Below, piece after piece: positions 18,263 to 26,715 of a DNA stretch of 64,000 nt. Both the position numbers and the translations under genes were made by a program. The notes under the pieces were generated by a model that saw only the letters and a program-made list of their open reading frames with translations, was not told the origin of the DNA and searched no databases. How positions within the stretch are numbered: the stretch's first letter is position 1; every line of letters starts with the position of its first letter. This DNA comes from Chitinophaga sp. YR627 (lineage in GTDB: Bacteria; Bacteroidota; Bacteroidia; Chitinophagales; Chitinophagaceae), in the NCBI RefSeq assembly GCF_900114995.1, contig NZ_FOUX01000002.1:1426001-1490000 (forward strand). Direction: 5' to 3'.

Positions 18263-18568
18263 CTACGCTTTAATTTCTACTTCAACACCGGAAGGTAAAT
18301 CGAGCTTGCTCAGCGCGTCTACTGTTCTGGAAGAAGAAGTGTAGATATCCAGCAAACGTTTGTGCGTGCACAACTGGAACTGCTCACGTGCCTTCTTATT
18401 AACGTGCGGTGAACGCAGCACCGTAAAAATTTTCTTTTCTGTTGGTAAAGGAATTGGACCTGTTACCACGGCACCCGTGTTACGCACGGTTTTAACGATC
18501 TTCTCAGCAGATTTATCTACCAGATTGTGATCGTAGGACTTCAGCTTGATTCTAATTCTCTGAGACAT
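18263..18568 (-). CDS. rpsJ: 30S ribosomal protein S10
   Basis: S10 is both a head protein and the antitermination factor NusE. The start at 18568 gives [20 protein letters not shown] and 101 residues, the standard form. An in-frame ATG at 18616 lies on the promoter and is rejected. The conserved [20 protein letters not shown] is present. It opens the S10-spc-alpha supercluster, but fusA is not directly upstream as is usual. Confidence 0.98.
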   Translation of the reverse strand: MSQRIRIKLKSYDHNLVDKSAEKIVKTVRNTGAVVTGPIPLPTEKKIFTVLRSPHVNKKAREQFQLCTHKRLLDIYTSSSRTVDALSKLDLPSGVEVEIKA

Positions 18569-18600
18569 ATGCAATGAACTTCTTCTTGTTTTTACCCTTA

Positions 18601-18644
18601 CAAATTGGGAGGGCAAAGGTAACCCGTTTTTTTTACTTCACAAA
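18601..18644 (-). promoter_or_regulatory. rpsJ promoter TTTG-N19-TACCTTTG with CCCTCCCAATTT start region
   Basis: On the minus strand TTTG (18644-18641), exactly 19 bases, then TACCTTTG (18621-18614) match the Bacteroidota housekeeping promoter fully. The bases that follow, CCCTCCCAATTT, recur almost unchanged after the fusA and rpsL promoters. The leader to the ATG is about 40 bases. Confidence 0.85.
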
Positions 18645-18661
18645 TAATTTTGTGGAAAAAT

Positions 18662-19190
18662 AATTAGGTCGTGCACGCCAGGACTGAGAAACCTGCCAGC
18701 TGCACAAAAGAAGTGATGTGGTGAGGATCAGCAAAATACTGTTTTTCAATAAAATACCAAAAAAACATTGTCCACGCTGCTAATTTAGCTGTGGTAAAGG
18801 ATTTACGTTGCTATTCACACATCAAAAGGTCCTAAAAGTGAGTGCTTTGATAGTACAGTCTACCTTCATATGTGGGAAATATGATCTTTTTAGCGCTATT
18901 GAGACATTTTTTTGTAGGTGGTGGACCATGTGCCCTTAGCTGACATTACCAATTGCCGGAGTAGCTAAATATTGTTGGATGCCCCCTTCCGGCATATTTG
19001 TTCTCCGATCTCCTGCCCCTCAGGAAAATCATATTATCCCGCTGATCGCGGCCGATCTTCCCTCCCCCGGAATAAGTAATACTTATCCAACATCCTCTCC
19101 CATGATAAGTCGTCTGAAGAAGCTAAAACAGGGCAATATGCAGCACCTTTCCATCTTCGAAGGAAAACCAGATCATACACCTGCAACCAC
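18662..19190. other. gene-poor stretch, nothing recognised
   Basis: No convincing coding region, repeat or RNA was found between the rpsJ promoter and the first micropeptide terminator. A 73-codon open frame at 18979-19200 (+) lacks any protein-like composition and ends against that terminator. Confidence 0.5.
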
Positions 19191-19201
19191 CTTAAAATGA
19201 A

Positions 19202-19229
19202 ACAGGCCTCCGGGGAACCGGTGGCCTGT
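19202..19229 (-). terminator. terminator of micropeptide unit 1
   Basis: ACAGGCCTCCGG (19202-19213) and CCGGTGGCCTGT (19218-19229) form a 12-bp stem with one T-T mismatch and a GGAA loop. On the minus strand it is followed by TTTCATTTT. It lies 46 bases past the stop of peptide 1. Confidence 0.75.
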
Positions 19230-19274
19230 CCTGTCTGGGAATGCAATAAGCAATATTTCTCAACCTGTCAAAAC

Positions 19275-19349
19275 TCAGATGGGTAAATTCCCCAATAATG
19301 AATTCAGCAAGTTCAGAACTAAAGCCAATAACTGGTTCAATAAATCCAT
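19275..19349 (-). CDS. micropeptide 1 (24 residues, Leu-rich amphipathic helix)
   Basis: ATG at 19349 opens 24 codons: MDLLNQLLA, then LVLN, then LLNSLLG, ending NLPI and TGA. Half the residues are Leu, and the polar residues (D2, N5, Q6, N13, N16, S17) fall every 3-4 positions, giving an amphipathic helix. Seventeen of the first 22 residues equal micropeptide 2, and about ten of those 17 codons differ only synonymously. That pattern argues strongly for translation. It has its own upstream box (19379-19410) and terminator (19202-19229). The family is not known to me. Small type I toxins or modulin-like membrane peptides are the nearest analogues in form. Confidence 0.7.
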   Translation of the reverse strand: MDLLNQLLALVLNLLNSLLGNLPI

Positions 19350-19378
19350 AGTTTGTTGAGGTTTTTCATAAGGTTAAG

Positions 19379-19410
19379 CCTACTCTGTTGCTTGGTTTTC
19401 GGCAATCCCA
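19379..19410 (-). promoter_or_regulatory. conserved box upstream of micropeptide 1
   Basis: On the minus strand the box reads TGGGATTGCCGAAAACCAA, a short variable stretch, then AGAGTAGG. It ends 29 bases before the ATG. The same box precedes micropeptides 2 and 3. It could be a promoter (TTG, 19-20 bases, TAGG) or a shared leader element. Confidence 0.7.
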
Positions 19411-19478
19411 AATGCTACCCACCATATAGGAGCATGGGTGTAATTTACCCGCATGCAGGGAATTAGCAAACGGTCATT

Positions 19479-19549
19479 TCGTTCATTATCAACGCATTTG
19501 AAGGCAAAAACGCAATGAACAAAAATGAACAGGAGATTTCAAAATGAAC
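19479..19549. promoter_or_regulatory. upstream element and AATGAAC motifs of unit 1
   Basis: TCGTTCATTATCAACGCATT (19479-19498) has counterparts at 20425-20444 and 20780-20799, each 66-74 bases from its box. Three AATGAAC copies follow at 19514-19520, 19524-19530 and 19543-19549, and another lies at 19736-19742. Repeated short motifs at a fixed distance from a promoter-like box suggest binding sites for a regulator. Confidence 0.55.
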
Positions 19550-19575
19550 GGTTGAGTTGCAGGAAAATGAATAAA

Positions 19576-19591
19576 ACAGGTTTTTACCTGT
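19576..19591. repeat. small perfect hairpin ACAGGT-TTTT-ACCTGT
   Basis: Six-base perfect arms flank four T. It lies upstream of micropeptide unit 1, next to the AATGAAC motifs. The role is unknown. The rest of 19592-20130 holds one more AATGAAC (19736-19742) and no recognisable gene. Confidence 0.35.
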
Positions 19592-20140
19592 CTGAACATT
19601 GCCCGGCCTTTTACGGCATGATAGCCAGGGAATGTAATAATGTCTGCTGGCCCTGCTCCCTAAGTGGACAGACAGCTATTTTTTTACAACTCCAGCCGCC
19701 TGGCACCCCAAACCGTGGAAGATAAAATGAACAAAAACAGTTCTGGCAATTACCGCAATGACTGAAAATTACGGGTAGAGAGAATGGAGGGAGATCTTTA
19801 AATGAAAAAACACAGTCCCATATCCGTATTCCGGCAACTCAATCTGACTGAGCGGGATAGACTGTAATGAAAGGCAGCGTATGCTTATGCTTATTCCGCA
19901 GGTACCACAATAATAGCTAGTGAAGATCAAAGATGCTACAAGACACTGATCGCATGAACCCCGGATGTCCTCATATAACACAATCCAGGCAATTCTTATC
20001 AACTTTCAGGCGCAAGCCGGCAGGAAAAACAGCTCGTTGTTATGCTGGTTACAAACGCTGACTGTCGAAACAGATGAATGCCCAGCGATAGACACCGACC
20101 AGAATGGCAGTATCTCAAAAGCAACAATGGCTAAAAAAGC

Positions 20141-20169
20141 GAAGAGCCTCCGACTCAAAGAGGCTCTTC
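20141..20169 (-). terminator. terminator of micropeptide unit 2
   Basis: GAAGAGCCTC (20141-20150) and GAGGCTCTTC (20160-20169) form a perfect 10-bp stem. On the minus strand it is followed by GC and a run of six T (plus-strand A run 20133-20138), a classical Rho-independent terminator 67 bases past the stop of peptide 2. Confidence 0.9.
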
Positions 20170-20235
20170 AATAATTTGGATTAGTTTAACCTCGTGGCAG
20201 GTAAACTAGTCCCGGGAACTTGGGGGAATTAATAA

Positions 20236-20304
20236 TTACAGACCTCCCAGAAGAGAATTCAGCAACGCAATCAGAGTTGCCAGTAATTGATTCAACAGAT
20301 CCAT
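20236..20304 (-). CDS. micropeptide 2 (22 residues, Leu-rich amphipathic helix)
   Basis: ATG at 20304 opens 22 codons: MDLLNQLLA, TLIA, LLNSLLG, GL and TAA. D2, N5, Q6, A9, A13, N16, S17 and G20 make one face of a helix and the remaining Leu/Ile the other. It shares 17 residues with micropeptide 1 while most of the shared codons differ synonymously. The net charge is slightly negative, unlike micropeptide 3. Its own box (20329-20359) and strong terminator (20141-20169) make it an independent micro-transcription unit. No family recognised. Confidence 0.75.
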   Translation of the reverse strand: MDLLNQLLATLIALLNSLLGGL

Positions 20305-20328
20305 TACTTTAAGTTTTGGTGGTTAGTA

Positions 20329-20359
20329 CCTACTCTTTTCTTGGTTTTCGGTAATCCCA
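20329..20359 (-). promoter_or_regulatory. conserved box upstream of micropeptide 2
   Basis: On the minus strand it reads TGGGATTACCGAAAACCAAG, then AAAAGAGTAGG. It ends 24 bases before the ATG of micropeptide 2. It differs from the box of unit 3 at only two or three positions. Confidence 0.7.
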
Positions 20360-20424
20360 AAGGAGATGATCATCTGATCCTGACATAAAATTAACCCCCT
20401 CTTCTAAAATCTCCATATTCACTT

Positions 20425-20515
20425 TCGTTCACTTTCAATCAATTAGATCATTTTGTTCAAATCAGAGTCTGCCATAAAATGAACAACGATCATTCCTGCC
20501 ACCAATGAAATGAAC
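20425..20515. promoter_or_regulatory. upstream element and AATGAAC motifs of unit 2
   Basis: TCGTTCACTTTCAATCAATT (20425-20444) is the counterpart of the unit 1 element and lies 66 bases beyond the box. AATGAAC occurs at 20478-20484 and 20509-20515. The same arrangement is found in all three units. Confidence 0.55.
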
Positions 20516-20537
20516 AGCGCTCAGCCCAATAAAAAAA

Positions 20538-20557
20538 GCCCCGGCTTACGCCAGGGC
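20538..20557 (-). terminator. terminator of micropeptide unit 3
   Basis: GCCCCGGC (20538-20545) and GCCAGGGC (20550-20557) form an 8-bp stem with one wobble pair and a four-base loop. On the minus strand a run of seven T follows. It lies 27 bases past the stop of peptide 3. Confidence 0.9.
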
Positions 20558-20583
20558 CCAACAATTTCAAATGTTTGTGGAAA

Positions 20584-20646
20584 TTACAAACTTCTTAATA
20601 CAGTTCTCAGAAATCCAATAACTGCAGAGAGGATGGAGGATGTCAT
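20584..20646 (-). CDS. micropeptide 3 (20 residues, cationic amphipathic helix)
   Basis: ATG at 20646 opens 20 codons: MTSSILSAVI, then GFLRTVLRSL and TAA. The sequence differs from micropeptides 1 and 2. It has the same length class and the same spacing of polar positions (S4, S7, G11, R14, R18), but carries two Arg. It shares the upstream box (20676-20706), the upstream element (20780-20799) and a private terminator (20538-20557). Without the shared frame the peptide itself would be hard to defend, so confidence is lower. Confidence 0.55.
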   Translation of the reverse strand: MTSSILSAVIGFLRTVLRSL

Positions 20647-20675
20647 AACAATATACTTTTAATAAGGGTGTCACG

Positions 20676-20706
20676 CCTACTCTTTTATTGGTTTTCGGCA
20701 ATCCCA
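20676..20706 (-). promoter_or_regulatory. conserved box upstream of micropeptide 3
   Basis: On the minus strand it reads TGGGATTGCCGAAAACCAAT, then AAAAGAGTAGG. It ends 29 bases before the ATG of micropeptide 3. This is the third copy of the box. Confidence 0.7.
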
Positions 20707-20771
20707 GTTCACAGTGAATACACTTCCCTGCCAACAGGATAAAGATAAATTCGGATCACCATTTAAAAGTT

Positions 20772-20804
20772 GTTCATTCCTATTCATTATCAATCAGTTC
20801 GTTC
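20772..20804. promoter_or_regulatory. upstream element of unit 3
   Basis: GTTCATT (20772-20778) and TATTCATTATCAATCAGTT (20781-20799) match the elements of units 1 and 2. They lie in the short gap between the beta-barrel gene stop (20851) and the unit 3 box. Confidence 0.5.
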
Positions 20805-20850
20805 AGCGTGTTCAAATGATACTGATGATAACTCCCTGCAGACCGCTTCC

Positions 20851-21450
20851 TTATTTACCCATCTCCTCACGCATGATCGCACGCGCCTTCGCAGTAGGCA
20901 GGAAAATCTGGAAACCCAGTCCGAAATTCAACTGATGTGAAGTAGTGGAATTACCCCCGCCAATGATCACATCATACTTTACCAACGCATCCAGCGCTAC
21001 GTTTGGTGTAATGAAATAAGATAAACCCGGACCAACGCCTAACTGTACACCATTGGTCGATGCTCCACTCGCCGGATTACTACCGCCAAAACCCGCATTG
21101 GCCTCACCAAAGAAACGTACGCGTTTTGAAAACTCCATCTTACGGATGTTCTTGTCCTGGAAATAATAACGCGCCAGCGCGCCCACACCATAGTCTACGT
21201 TTGTACCATTTCCTCCCGTCGTCTGTACACCCAGGTTAACATATGCTCCTAGCGCAAGATCATCCTTGATGAAATACGCCAGCTTAGGGTTTAACGTAAA
21301 GTGGAAAATCGTACTCTCCTTCTGGAAATTAAATCCGAAATCAGTAATGTCGGAACCAACCATCAGGTTTCCTTTCTGGGTCTGGGCAGAAGCAGTACTG
21401 CCGATGAATAAAGCAATCAGCGCAAGGGTTAAGAGACGAATTTTTTTCAT
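20851..21450 (-). CDS. outer-membrane beta-barrel protein
   Basis: A signal peptide (MKKIRLLTLALIALFIGSTA, cleavage near SAQ at about residue 23) precedes about 175 residues of alternating polar and hydrophobic strands with aromatic belts, such as GFNFQKESTIFHFTLNPKLA and VALDALVKYDVIIGG. This is typical of small eight-strand OMP families. The start at 21450 fits the signal peptide; the ATG at 21483 does not. Substrate or role cannot be read from the sequence. It is a single gene on the minus strand between fusA and the micropeptide units. Confidence 0.8.
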   Translation of the reverse strand: MKKIRLLTLALIALFIGSTASAQTQKGNLMVGSDITDFGFNFQKESTIFHFTLNPKLAYFIKDDLALGAYVNLGVQTTGGNGTNVDYGVGALARYYFQDKNIRKMEFSKRVRFFGEANAGFGGSNPASGASTNGVQLGVGPGLSYFITPNVALDALVKYDVIIGGGNSTTSHQLNFGLGFQIFLPTAKARAIMREEMGK

Positions 21451-21840
21451 GTTCTGAAGTTTAATTGAATAAATACTTGCCATCGAAAATTATAAAAGCC
21501 CTCTACAGGGGAGCTTACGGAAACATTACACTATGACTTCTAATGGGTTAAAGGGGACAACTCACGCAACCCAAATTTGGTGCCATTCAGGCGTCATATC
21601 AGCAAAACTTATTGACAATGAATAAAATACCGCCATAAAATGCGTAAATAAGGGTCGCGACGCAGGAAATCTGTATATGATCCTACACAAATTTGTAACT
21701 GGAAGAAAAACAATTAATAAGAGAAGGTGTTCATTAGAGCACAAACAATTTCATATGGGGACTTTCTGCGGAATAATATCAGCATATACTGCTATAAAGA
21801 CAAAAACAGTCTCAATACCAGAAGCAACATCCCATAAAAT

Positions 21841-21871
21841 AAAAAGGGACGCCTGAACGGCATCCCTTTTT
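21841..21871. terminator. bidirectional terminator downstream of fusA
   Basis: AAAAAGGGACGCC (21841-21853) and GGCATCCCTTTTT (21859-21871) form a 13-bp stem with one mismatch. Poly-A on one side and poly-T on the other make it work in both directions. It ends fusA, showing that fusA is not cotranscribed with rpsJ. Confidence 0.9.
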
Positions 21872-21898
21872 TTATAAGCTGGGTAAATGAAGCTAAAA

Positions 21899-24046
21899 TC
21901 AATCAGCGTTCACCTTACCTTTTGATTTTGCCATTTCCTCTTCAGCGATGCTGTTTGGAGCTGCTGAGTAGTGAGAGAACTCCATGATGGAAGTCGCACG
22001 ACCAGATGACATGGAACGCAGCTGAGTTACGTAGCCGAACATTTCTTTCAGCGGAACTTTAGCTTTGATCACCTGTACACCATTTCTCATTTCCATACCT
22101 TCCAGCATACCACGACGACGGTTCAGGTCACCTGTTACGTCACCCATGTATTGGTCTGGAGTCTGTACTTCAACTTTCATGATTGGCTCCAGCAGAACTG
22201 GTTTTGCCTTACGGCCAGCTTCACGGAAAGCTGATCTTGCACACAGCTCGAAAGATACTGCATCGGAATCCACCTGGTGGAAGGAACCGTCAAACAGACG
22301 AACTTTCAGGTTGTCCAGTGGATAGCCCGCCAGTACACCCTGGTTCATGGAAGCTTCGAAACCTTTCTGAACCGGAGGAACGAACTCTTTTGGAATGGAA
22401 CCACCGAAGATATCGTTGATGAACTGGAATGTTTTACCCTCGTTCTCTTTCAGCCATTCTGGATCAGCAGGGCCGATCTCAACCTGGATGTCAGCGAATT
22501 TACCACGACCACCGGTCTGTTTCTTGTACACTTCACGGTGTGTTACAACGCCAGTGAATGCTTCTTTGAACGCAACCTGAGGCGCACCCTGGTTAACTTC
22601 TACCTTGAACTCGCGACGCATACGGTCAACGATGATTTCCAGGTGAAGCTCACCCATACCACTTAATATGGTCTGGCCGGTTTCTTCATCAGTTTTTGCT
22701 TTCAGGGTAGGATCTTCTTCTACCAGTTTCGCAATCGCCATACCCATTTTATCCATGTCCGCCTGAGTTTTTGGCTCGATAGCGATGTGGATCACAGGCT
22801 CTGGGAATGTCATAGATTCCAGAACGATCGGATGATCTTCATTACACAGGGTATCACCTGTTTTGATATCTTTAAAACCTACAGCAGCACCGATATCACC
22901 AGCTTCGATGAAATCGATCGGGTTCTGCTTGTTGGCGTGCATCTGCATGATACGGCTGATACGCTCGTTCTTACCCGTACGGGTGTTCAGTACATAAGAA
23001 CCTGCATCCAGGTGACCGGAATAAGCCCGGAAGAACGCCAGACGACCTACGAAAGGATCGGTCATGATCTTGAACGCCAGTGCTGCGAATGGTTCTTTAG
23101 CATCTGGTTTACGCTCGATCTCAGCGCCAGTGTCAGGGTTAGTACCTTTTACTGCTTCGATATCCAGTGGAGATGGCAGGTAACGGCAAACCGCATCCAG
23201 CATCTTCTGAACACCTTTGTTCTTGAAGGAAGAACCACACAGCATTGGAATGATAGCGATATCGATAGTAGCCTTACGGATAGCTTCGTGGATCTCAGCT
23301 TCAGAGATTGAATTTGGATCTTCGAAGAATTTCTCCATCAGGGTGTCGTCGTACTCAGCAACTGCTTCTACCAGTTTACCTCTCCATTCTTCTGCTTCGT
23401 CTTTCATGTCAGCAGGAATTTCGATCTCCTGGTAAGTAGCACCTTTACCTTCTTCATCCCAGATGATACCTTTCATGGTGATCAGGTCAACCACACCTTT
23501 GAAAGTATCTTCTGCACCGATAGGCAGCATCAGCGGAACAGGGTTAGCACCCAGCATTTCCTTCACCTGTTTTACCACGTTCAGGAAGTCAGCACCGGCA
23601 CGGTCCATTTTGTTAACGAAACCGATACGAGGTACACGGTAACGGTTAGCCTGGCGCCAAACGGTTTCAGACTGTGGTTCTACACCGGATACAGCGCAGA
23701 ACAGTGCTACCAGACCATCCAGTACACGCAGGGAACGTTCTACCTCTACAGTAAAGTCCACGTGACCCGGAGTGTCGATGATGTTGAATTTGTATTCTTT
23801 AGTGTCTGGCTGAAGCTTTCCCTGTGTAGTCGGGAATTTCCAGAAACAAGTAGTAGCAGCAGATGTGATGGTAATACCTCTCTCCTGCTCCTGTGCCATC
23901 CAGTCCATGGTGGCAGCACCTTCGTGCACTTCCCCTATTTTGTGGGATTTACCTGTGTAGTACAGGATACGCTCTGTGGTAGTGGTTTTACCGGCATCAA
24001 TGTGCGCCGCAATACCAAAGTTTCTTTGAAATTTTAAGTCTGCCAT
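21899..24046 (-). CDS. fusA: translation elongation factor G
   Basis: EF-G is the GTPase that drives translocation. At 715 residues it is full length, with the five domains in order. GTPase motifs are intact: [18 protein letters not shown] (P-loop), DTPGHVDFT and NKMDRAG. Domain IV contains [19 protein letters not shown]. It stands alone with its own promoter and terminator. In the classical str operon it lies directly between rpsG and rpsJ. Confidence 0.98.
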   Translation of the reverse strand: MADLKFQRNFGIAAHIDAGKTTTTERILYYTGKSHKIGEVHEGAATMDWMAQEQERGITITSAATTCFWKFPTTQGKLQPDTKEYKFNIIDTPGHVDFTVEVERSLRVLDGLVALFCAVSGVEPQSETVWRQANRYRVPRIGFVNKMDRAGADFLNVVKQVKEMLGANPVPLMLPIGAEDTFKGVVDLITMKGIIWDEEGKGATYQEIEIPADMKDEAEEWRGKLVEAVAEYDDTLMEKFFEDPNSISEAEIHEAIRKATIDIAIIPMLCGSSFKNKGVQKMLDAVCRYLPSPLDIEAVKGTNPDTGAEIERKPDAKEPFAALAFKIMTDPFVGRLAFFRAYSGHLDAGSYVLNTRTGKNERISRIMQMHANKQNPIDFIEAGDIGAAVGFKDIKTGDTLCNEDHPIVLESMTFPEPVIHIAIEPKTQADMDKMGMAIAKLVEEDPTLKAKTDEETGQTILSGMGELHLEIIVDRMRREFKVEVNQGAPQVAFKEAFTGVVTHREVYKKQTGGRGKFADIQVEIGPADPEWLKENEGKTFQFINDIFGGSIPKEFVPPVQKGFEASMNQGVLAGYPLDNLKVRLFDGSFHQVDSDAVSFELCARSAFREAGRKAKPVLLEPIMKVEVQTPDQYMGDVTGDLNRRRGMLEGMEMRNGVQVIKAKVPLKEMFGYVTQLRSMSSGRATSIMEFSHYSAAPNSIAEEEMAKSKGKVNAD

Positions 24047-24073
24047 AATATTAAAATGACTGTATTACTAATG

Positions 24074-24116
24074 CAATTTGGGGGGCAAAGGTAAATGATT
24101 TTTACCAATAAATAAA
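24074..24116 (-). promoter_or_regulatory. fusA promoter TTTA-N19-TACCTTTG with CCCCCCAAATT start region
   Basis: On the minus strand TTTA (24116-24113), 19 bases, then TACCTTTG (24093-24086) are followed by CCCCCCAAATTGC. The -7 element and the next dozen bases match the rpsJ and rpsL promoters. The fusA ATG follows about 39 bases after the -7 element. Another TACCTTTG (24195-24188) further upstream may be a second promoter. Confidence 0.75.
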
Positions 24117-24394
24117 ATGGGTTGATTTACCAAATCATTATTTAAGAATTCCTTTACAGAAAAGGCTTTACCCCACAATTAACCGCGCAAAGGTAATCCA
24201 ATTTTACCACCTTACCAGCGATCTGTTATTACACTGAAAACCAATTGTCCCTCTTGCCCTACCGGTTTTAATAATAATCCTGCCAGCCAGGAACTTGCTA
24301 TTGCATTTTTTTCCCCTTTAAAACATATTTGTATATAACCTTGTTAATATGTCCTGACCCCTACCATTGATTTGCTGTAGCTGTACTGTCATAT

Positions 24395-24444
24395 GTGAAT
24401 GCTTTTACCGTTGTCATTTGTGAATGCTTTTACCGTTGTCATTT
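24395..24444. repeat. perfect 25-bp tandem duplication
   Basis: A 25-base unit starting GTGAATGCTTTT and ending GTTGTCATTT occurs twice without a gap (24395-24419, 24420-24444). It ends 24 bases before the start of the T9SS-sorted gene, so it lies in that operon's leader or promoter region. Confidence 0.9.
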
Positions 24445-24468
24445 ATTCACCCCCAAACATATCTTTCA

Positions 24469-24969
24469 ATGAAGATTATCCACAAACAGCTCCTCCTGTT
24501 GTGTCTTGCTGCCGGTGGCGTTCCCACCGCAAGGGCGCAGCTGCTCAACAGACAGGTCAATGCCAGTACCGGAGGAGGAGGCCCCGCAGGGTCTTATATC
24601 TTCCAGTACACCGTCGGCGAAATTAGCGTCAGCTCCCTGCAAAAATCAGCCATATTGCTGACCCAGGGCTTCCACCAGGCAGAAGAGCTTCCTCCAAACC
24701 CAGCAGGTGCAGAAGTAGTTGTCAACCTCATTCTTTACCCAAACCCGGTTTCCACCACACTCAAGCTTCAGTTCGACATGCTGTCCAACAACCCGGTTGT
24801 CTTTTTCATTGTCAATAGCAGCGGACAGGTCGTTCACCAGGAAAGCAGGTCTTATGGCGCCGGTAAAGTGCTGATCACACTGCCGGTTACCAGGTTTGCC
24901 GCCGGTATCTACACCGTAGTGCTGAAAGCAGGTGGTCACATGTATGAAGAAAAACTGGTGATCCAATAA
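24469..24969 (+). CDS. secreted protein with type IX sorting domain
   Basis: The 166-residue product starts MKIIHKQLLLLCLAAGGVPT with a signal peptide ending near ARA-Q. The last 75 residues form a T9SS type A sorting domain: LYPNPVSTTLKLQF, a SSGQVV turn and the terminal AGIYTVVLKAGGHMYEEKLV. It should be exported by Sec, then through the outer membrane by T9SS. The short middle part (QYTVGEISVSSLQKS) has no known domain. ATG 24469 fits the signal peptide; frames opened further upstream run through the tandem duplication. It is the first gene of a four-gene plus-strand operon. Confidence 0.85.
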   Translation: MKIIHKQLLLLCLAAGGVPTARAQLLNRQVNASTGGGGPAGSYIFQYTVGEISVSSLQKSAILLTQGFHQAEELPPNPAGAEVVVNLILYPNPVSTTLKLQFDMLSNNPVVFFIVNSSGQVVHQESRSYGAGKVLITLPVTRFAAGIYTVVLKAGGHMYEEKLVIQ

Positions 24970-24986
24970 CCTCCAAAACCAAGATC

Positions 24987-26159
24987 ATGAAGAAAAATTT
25001 TACACTATGGCTCTGTGCCGCCGGTTTGCTCGCCCATAGCGGATCGATGGCGCAGGTGAAGGGTATCAAGACCATCAATACCGGCGCCGCATTTCTGCTC
25101 GTTAATCCCGATGCCCGCAGCAGTGGTACCGGTGATGCCGTTACCGGTCTCGAACCCAATGCAAATGCCTTGTTCGCAAATGCCGCCAAGATCGTCTTTG
25201 CCGACGACTGGGGCGTCAGCGCCTCCTACGCTCCCTGGATGTGGGATCTTAACAACAGCGATCAGCGGACCAACATGGGCTATGTTTCCGCCTTTAAAAA
25301 TTTCAAGGATAATACGGAAGGCATCGGTGTCTCCATGCGGTACTTCACCAATGGGACCATCATTTTCAGAGATGATAACGGTACCGAACTTCAACGGTAT
25401 AAACCCCGGGAATATGCGATAGATGCAACGTATGCGCGTAAACTCGGCGCCCGTTATTCCCTCGCTATCAGCCTCCGTTATATCAGAAGTGACCTCGGAC
25501 AGGGCAGTTTCAATGGCCTCCAGCAGAACCCCGCCAGCGCTGTAGCCGGCGACATCGCCTTCTATTCGCAGAATTATGGTAAAAGTGATCCGGCAGGCAA
25601 CCGCTACTCCTGGGGTATCGCCTTCACTAATATAGGCTCCAAGCTGAATTACACCGATGATAGTGACCGTAAAGCCTTCCTGCCCGCTAATCTGCGTATA
25701 GGTGGTGGTTACACTTTCGTAAATACAGTGGAACACCAGTTTACCGTTCTGGCAGATGTTAATAAACTGCTGATCCCAACGCCGCCTAAATATGCCGTGG
25801 ACGCCAATGGACAACCTACCGGTGAAATCATCGAAGGGAAAGATCCTAACCGCAGTATGACAGAATCCCTCTTTACCTCCTTCTGGGACGCCCCTGGCGG
25901 ATTCCAGGAAGAGATCAGGGAATTTACGGTTGCCGGCGGACTTGAATACACTTACCAGCATCAGCTGTTTATCCGTACCGGTTACTTCTATGAACATCCA
26001 CAGAAAGGCTACCGGCAGCATTTCTCAGCCGGTATAGGCACCTGCATTAAAGGCGTATCCCTTGACATGGCCTATATCATGCCTACGGCAAATAGTCTGT
26101 ATCAGCGCAAGACCCTGAAGTTTACCATCGCTTATCACGTAGGCGGGGGCTCCAGATAA
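24987..26159 (+). CDS. PorV-like type IX secretion outer-membrane protein
   Basis: The 390-residue protein has a signal peptide (MKKNFTLWLCAAGLLAHSG, cleavage near MAQ) and PorV-type features: FLLVNPDARSSGTGDAVTGL, YAPWMWDLNNSD, YKPREYAIDATYARKLGARY, LRYIRSDLGQGSF and GIAFTNIGSKLNYTDD. PorV (LptO) is a FadL-type 14-strand barrel that collects T9SS cargo from the translocon and hands it to the attachment complex. Here it lies 17 bases after a T9SS-sorted gene instead of next to porU. It may therefore be a dedicated paralogue for this operon, which is inference. Confidence 0.85.
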   Translation: MKKNFTLWLCAAGLLAHSGSMAQVKGIKTINTGAAFLLVNPDARSSGTGDAVTGLEPNANALFANAAKIVFADDWGVSASYAPWMWDLNNSDQRTNMGYVSAFKNFKDNTEGIGVSMRYFTNGTIIFRDDNGTELQRYKPREYAIDATYARKLGARYSLAISLRYIRSDLGQGSFNGLQQNPASAVAGDIAFYSQNYGKSDPAGNRYSWGIAFTNIGSKLNYTDDSDRKAFLPANLRIGGGYTFVNTVEHQFTVLADVNKLLIPTPPKYAVDANGQPTGEIIEGKDPNRSMTESLFTSFWDAPGGFQEEIREFTVAGGLEYTYQHQLFIRTGYFYEHPQKGYRQHFSAGIGTCIKGVSLDMAYIMPTANSLYQRKTLKFTIAYHVGGGSR

Positions 26160-26195
26160 CAATCCCATTCATCAATCACACATTAACTCCAACAT

Positions 26196-26690
26196 ATGAA
26201 ACCGTACGCTTTACTGATTGCGTTATTCTTTTCCGGGCTTGGCGTCAGCATAGCTCAGGAACGTACCAGAGACAAGCTATTCCCGCACTTTAATGAGGAC
26301 ATTGCCAAAATGAAGCAAAAGGAGAATAAGTTAAAGACAGCTCCTCAACCTCAGAATACCCGTTCTACCAAAGAACAACTATTCACAGACTACCGCCCTC
26401 AAAACACTAAAACACGTAGCAGCAGGGTGCTGAATGCTAAAAAAACAGCTGGCAAAAATACTTCTGATGTAAGCGCCGCAGACGCAGCAAAGGATATAAG
26501 GTCCAAACAGCTGAAACTACCAGCTCCTGTTGAAGTACCTACGCAGGGCAATGCGCAGGAAAATCTGAACGCACCTGCACATAGCCAAACCGGTATCATC
26601 ACACCGGCTCCCGGCAATGCGGCGAAACCAGCTACCAAGGCTCCCACTACAGCGCCTTTGAATAAATCATTCCAACGCGCCAGACAATAA
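26196..26690 (+). CDS. small exported basic, low-complexity protein
   Basis: A signal peptide (MKPYALLIALFFSGLGVSIA-Q) leads into about 143 residues rich in Lys, Asn, Pro, Ala and Thr, likely disordered. A short motif appears twice: TRDKLFPHF and TKEQLFTDY. The C-terminus is Pro/Ala/Thr rich like linker regions. I recognise no family. It sits 36 bases after the PorV-like gene and 25 bases before the collagen-like gene, so a role in assembling or anchoring that fibre is possible. Confidence 0.7.
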   Translation: MKPYALLIALFFSGLGVSIAQERTRDKLFPHFNEDIAKMKQKENKLKTAPQPQNTRSTKEQLFTDYRPQNTKTRSSRVLNAKKTAGKNTSDVSAADAAKDIRSKQLKLPAPVEVPTQGNAQENLNAPAHSQTGIITPAPGNAAKPATKAPTTAPLNKSFQRARQ

Positions 26691-26715
26691 CCCCTAAGCA
26701 TACAAACACATAACC

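Noticed and set aside
18979..19200. 73-codon plus-strand open frame in the gene-poor island
   Set aside because: Composition is not protein-like, there is no recognisable start context, and its end runs up to the terminator of micropeptide unit 1.
24476..24484. Single TTATCCACA inside the T9SS-sorted gene
   Set aside because: It is an isolated box within codons of the signal peptide, so chance is a sufficient explanation. The same applies to TGTGGATAA at 5352-5360.
25005..26021. 338-codon open frame on the minus strand
   Set aside because: It is antisense to the PorV-like gene, whose motifs are clear on the plus strand.
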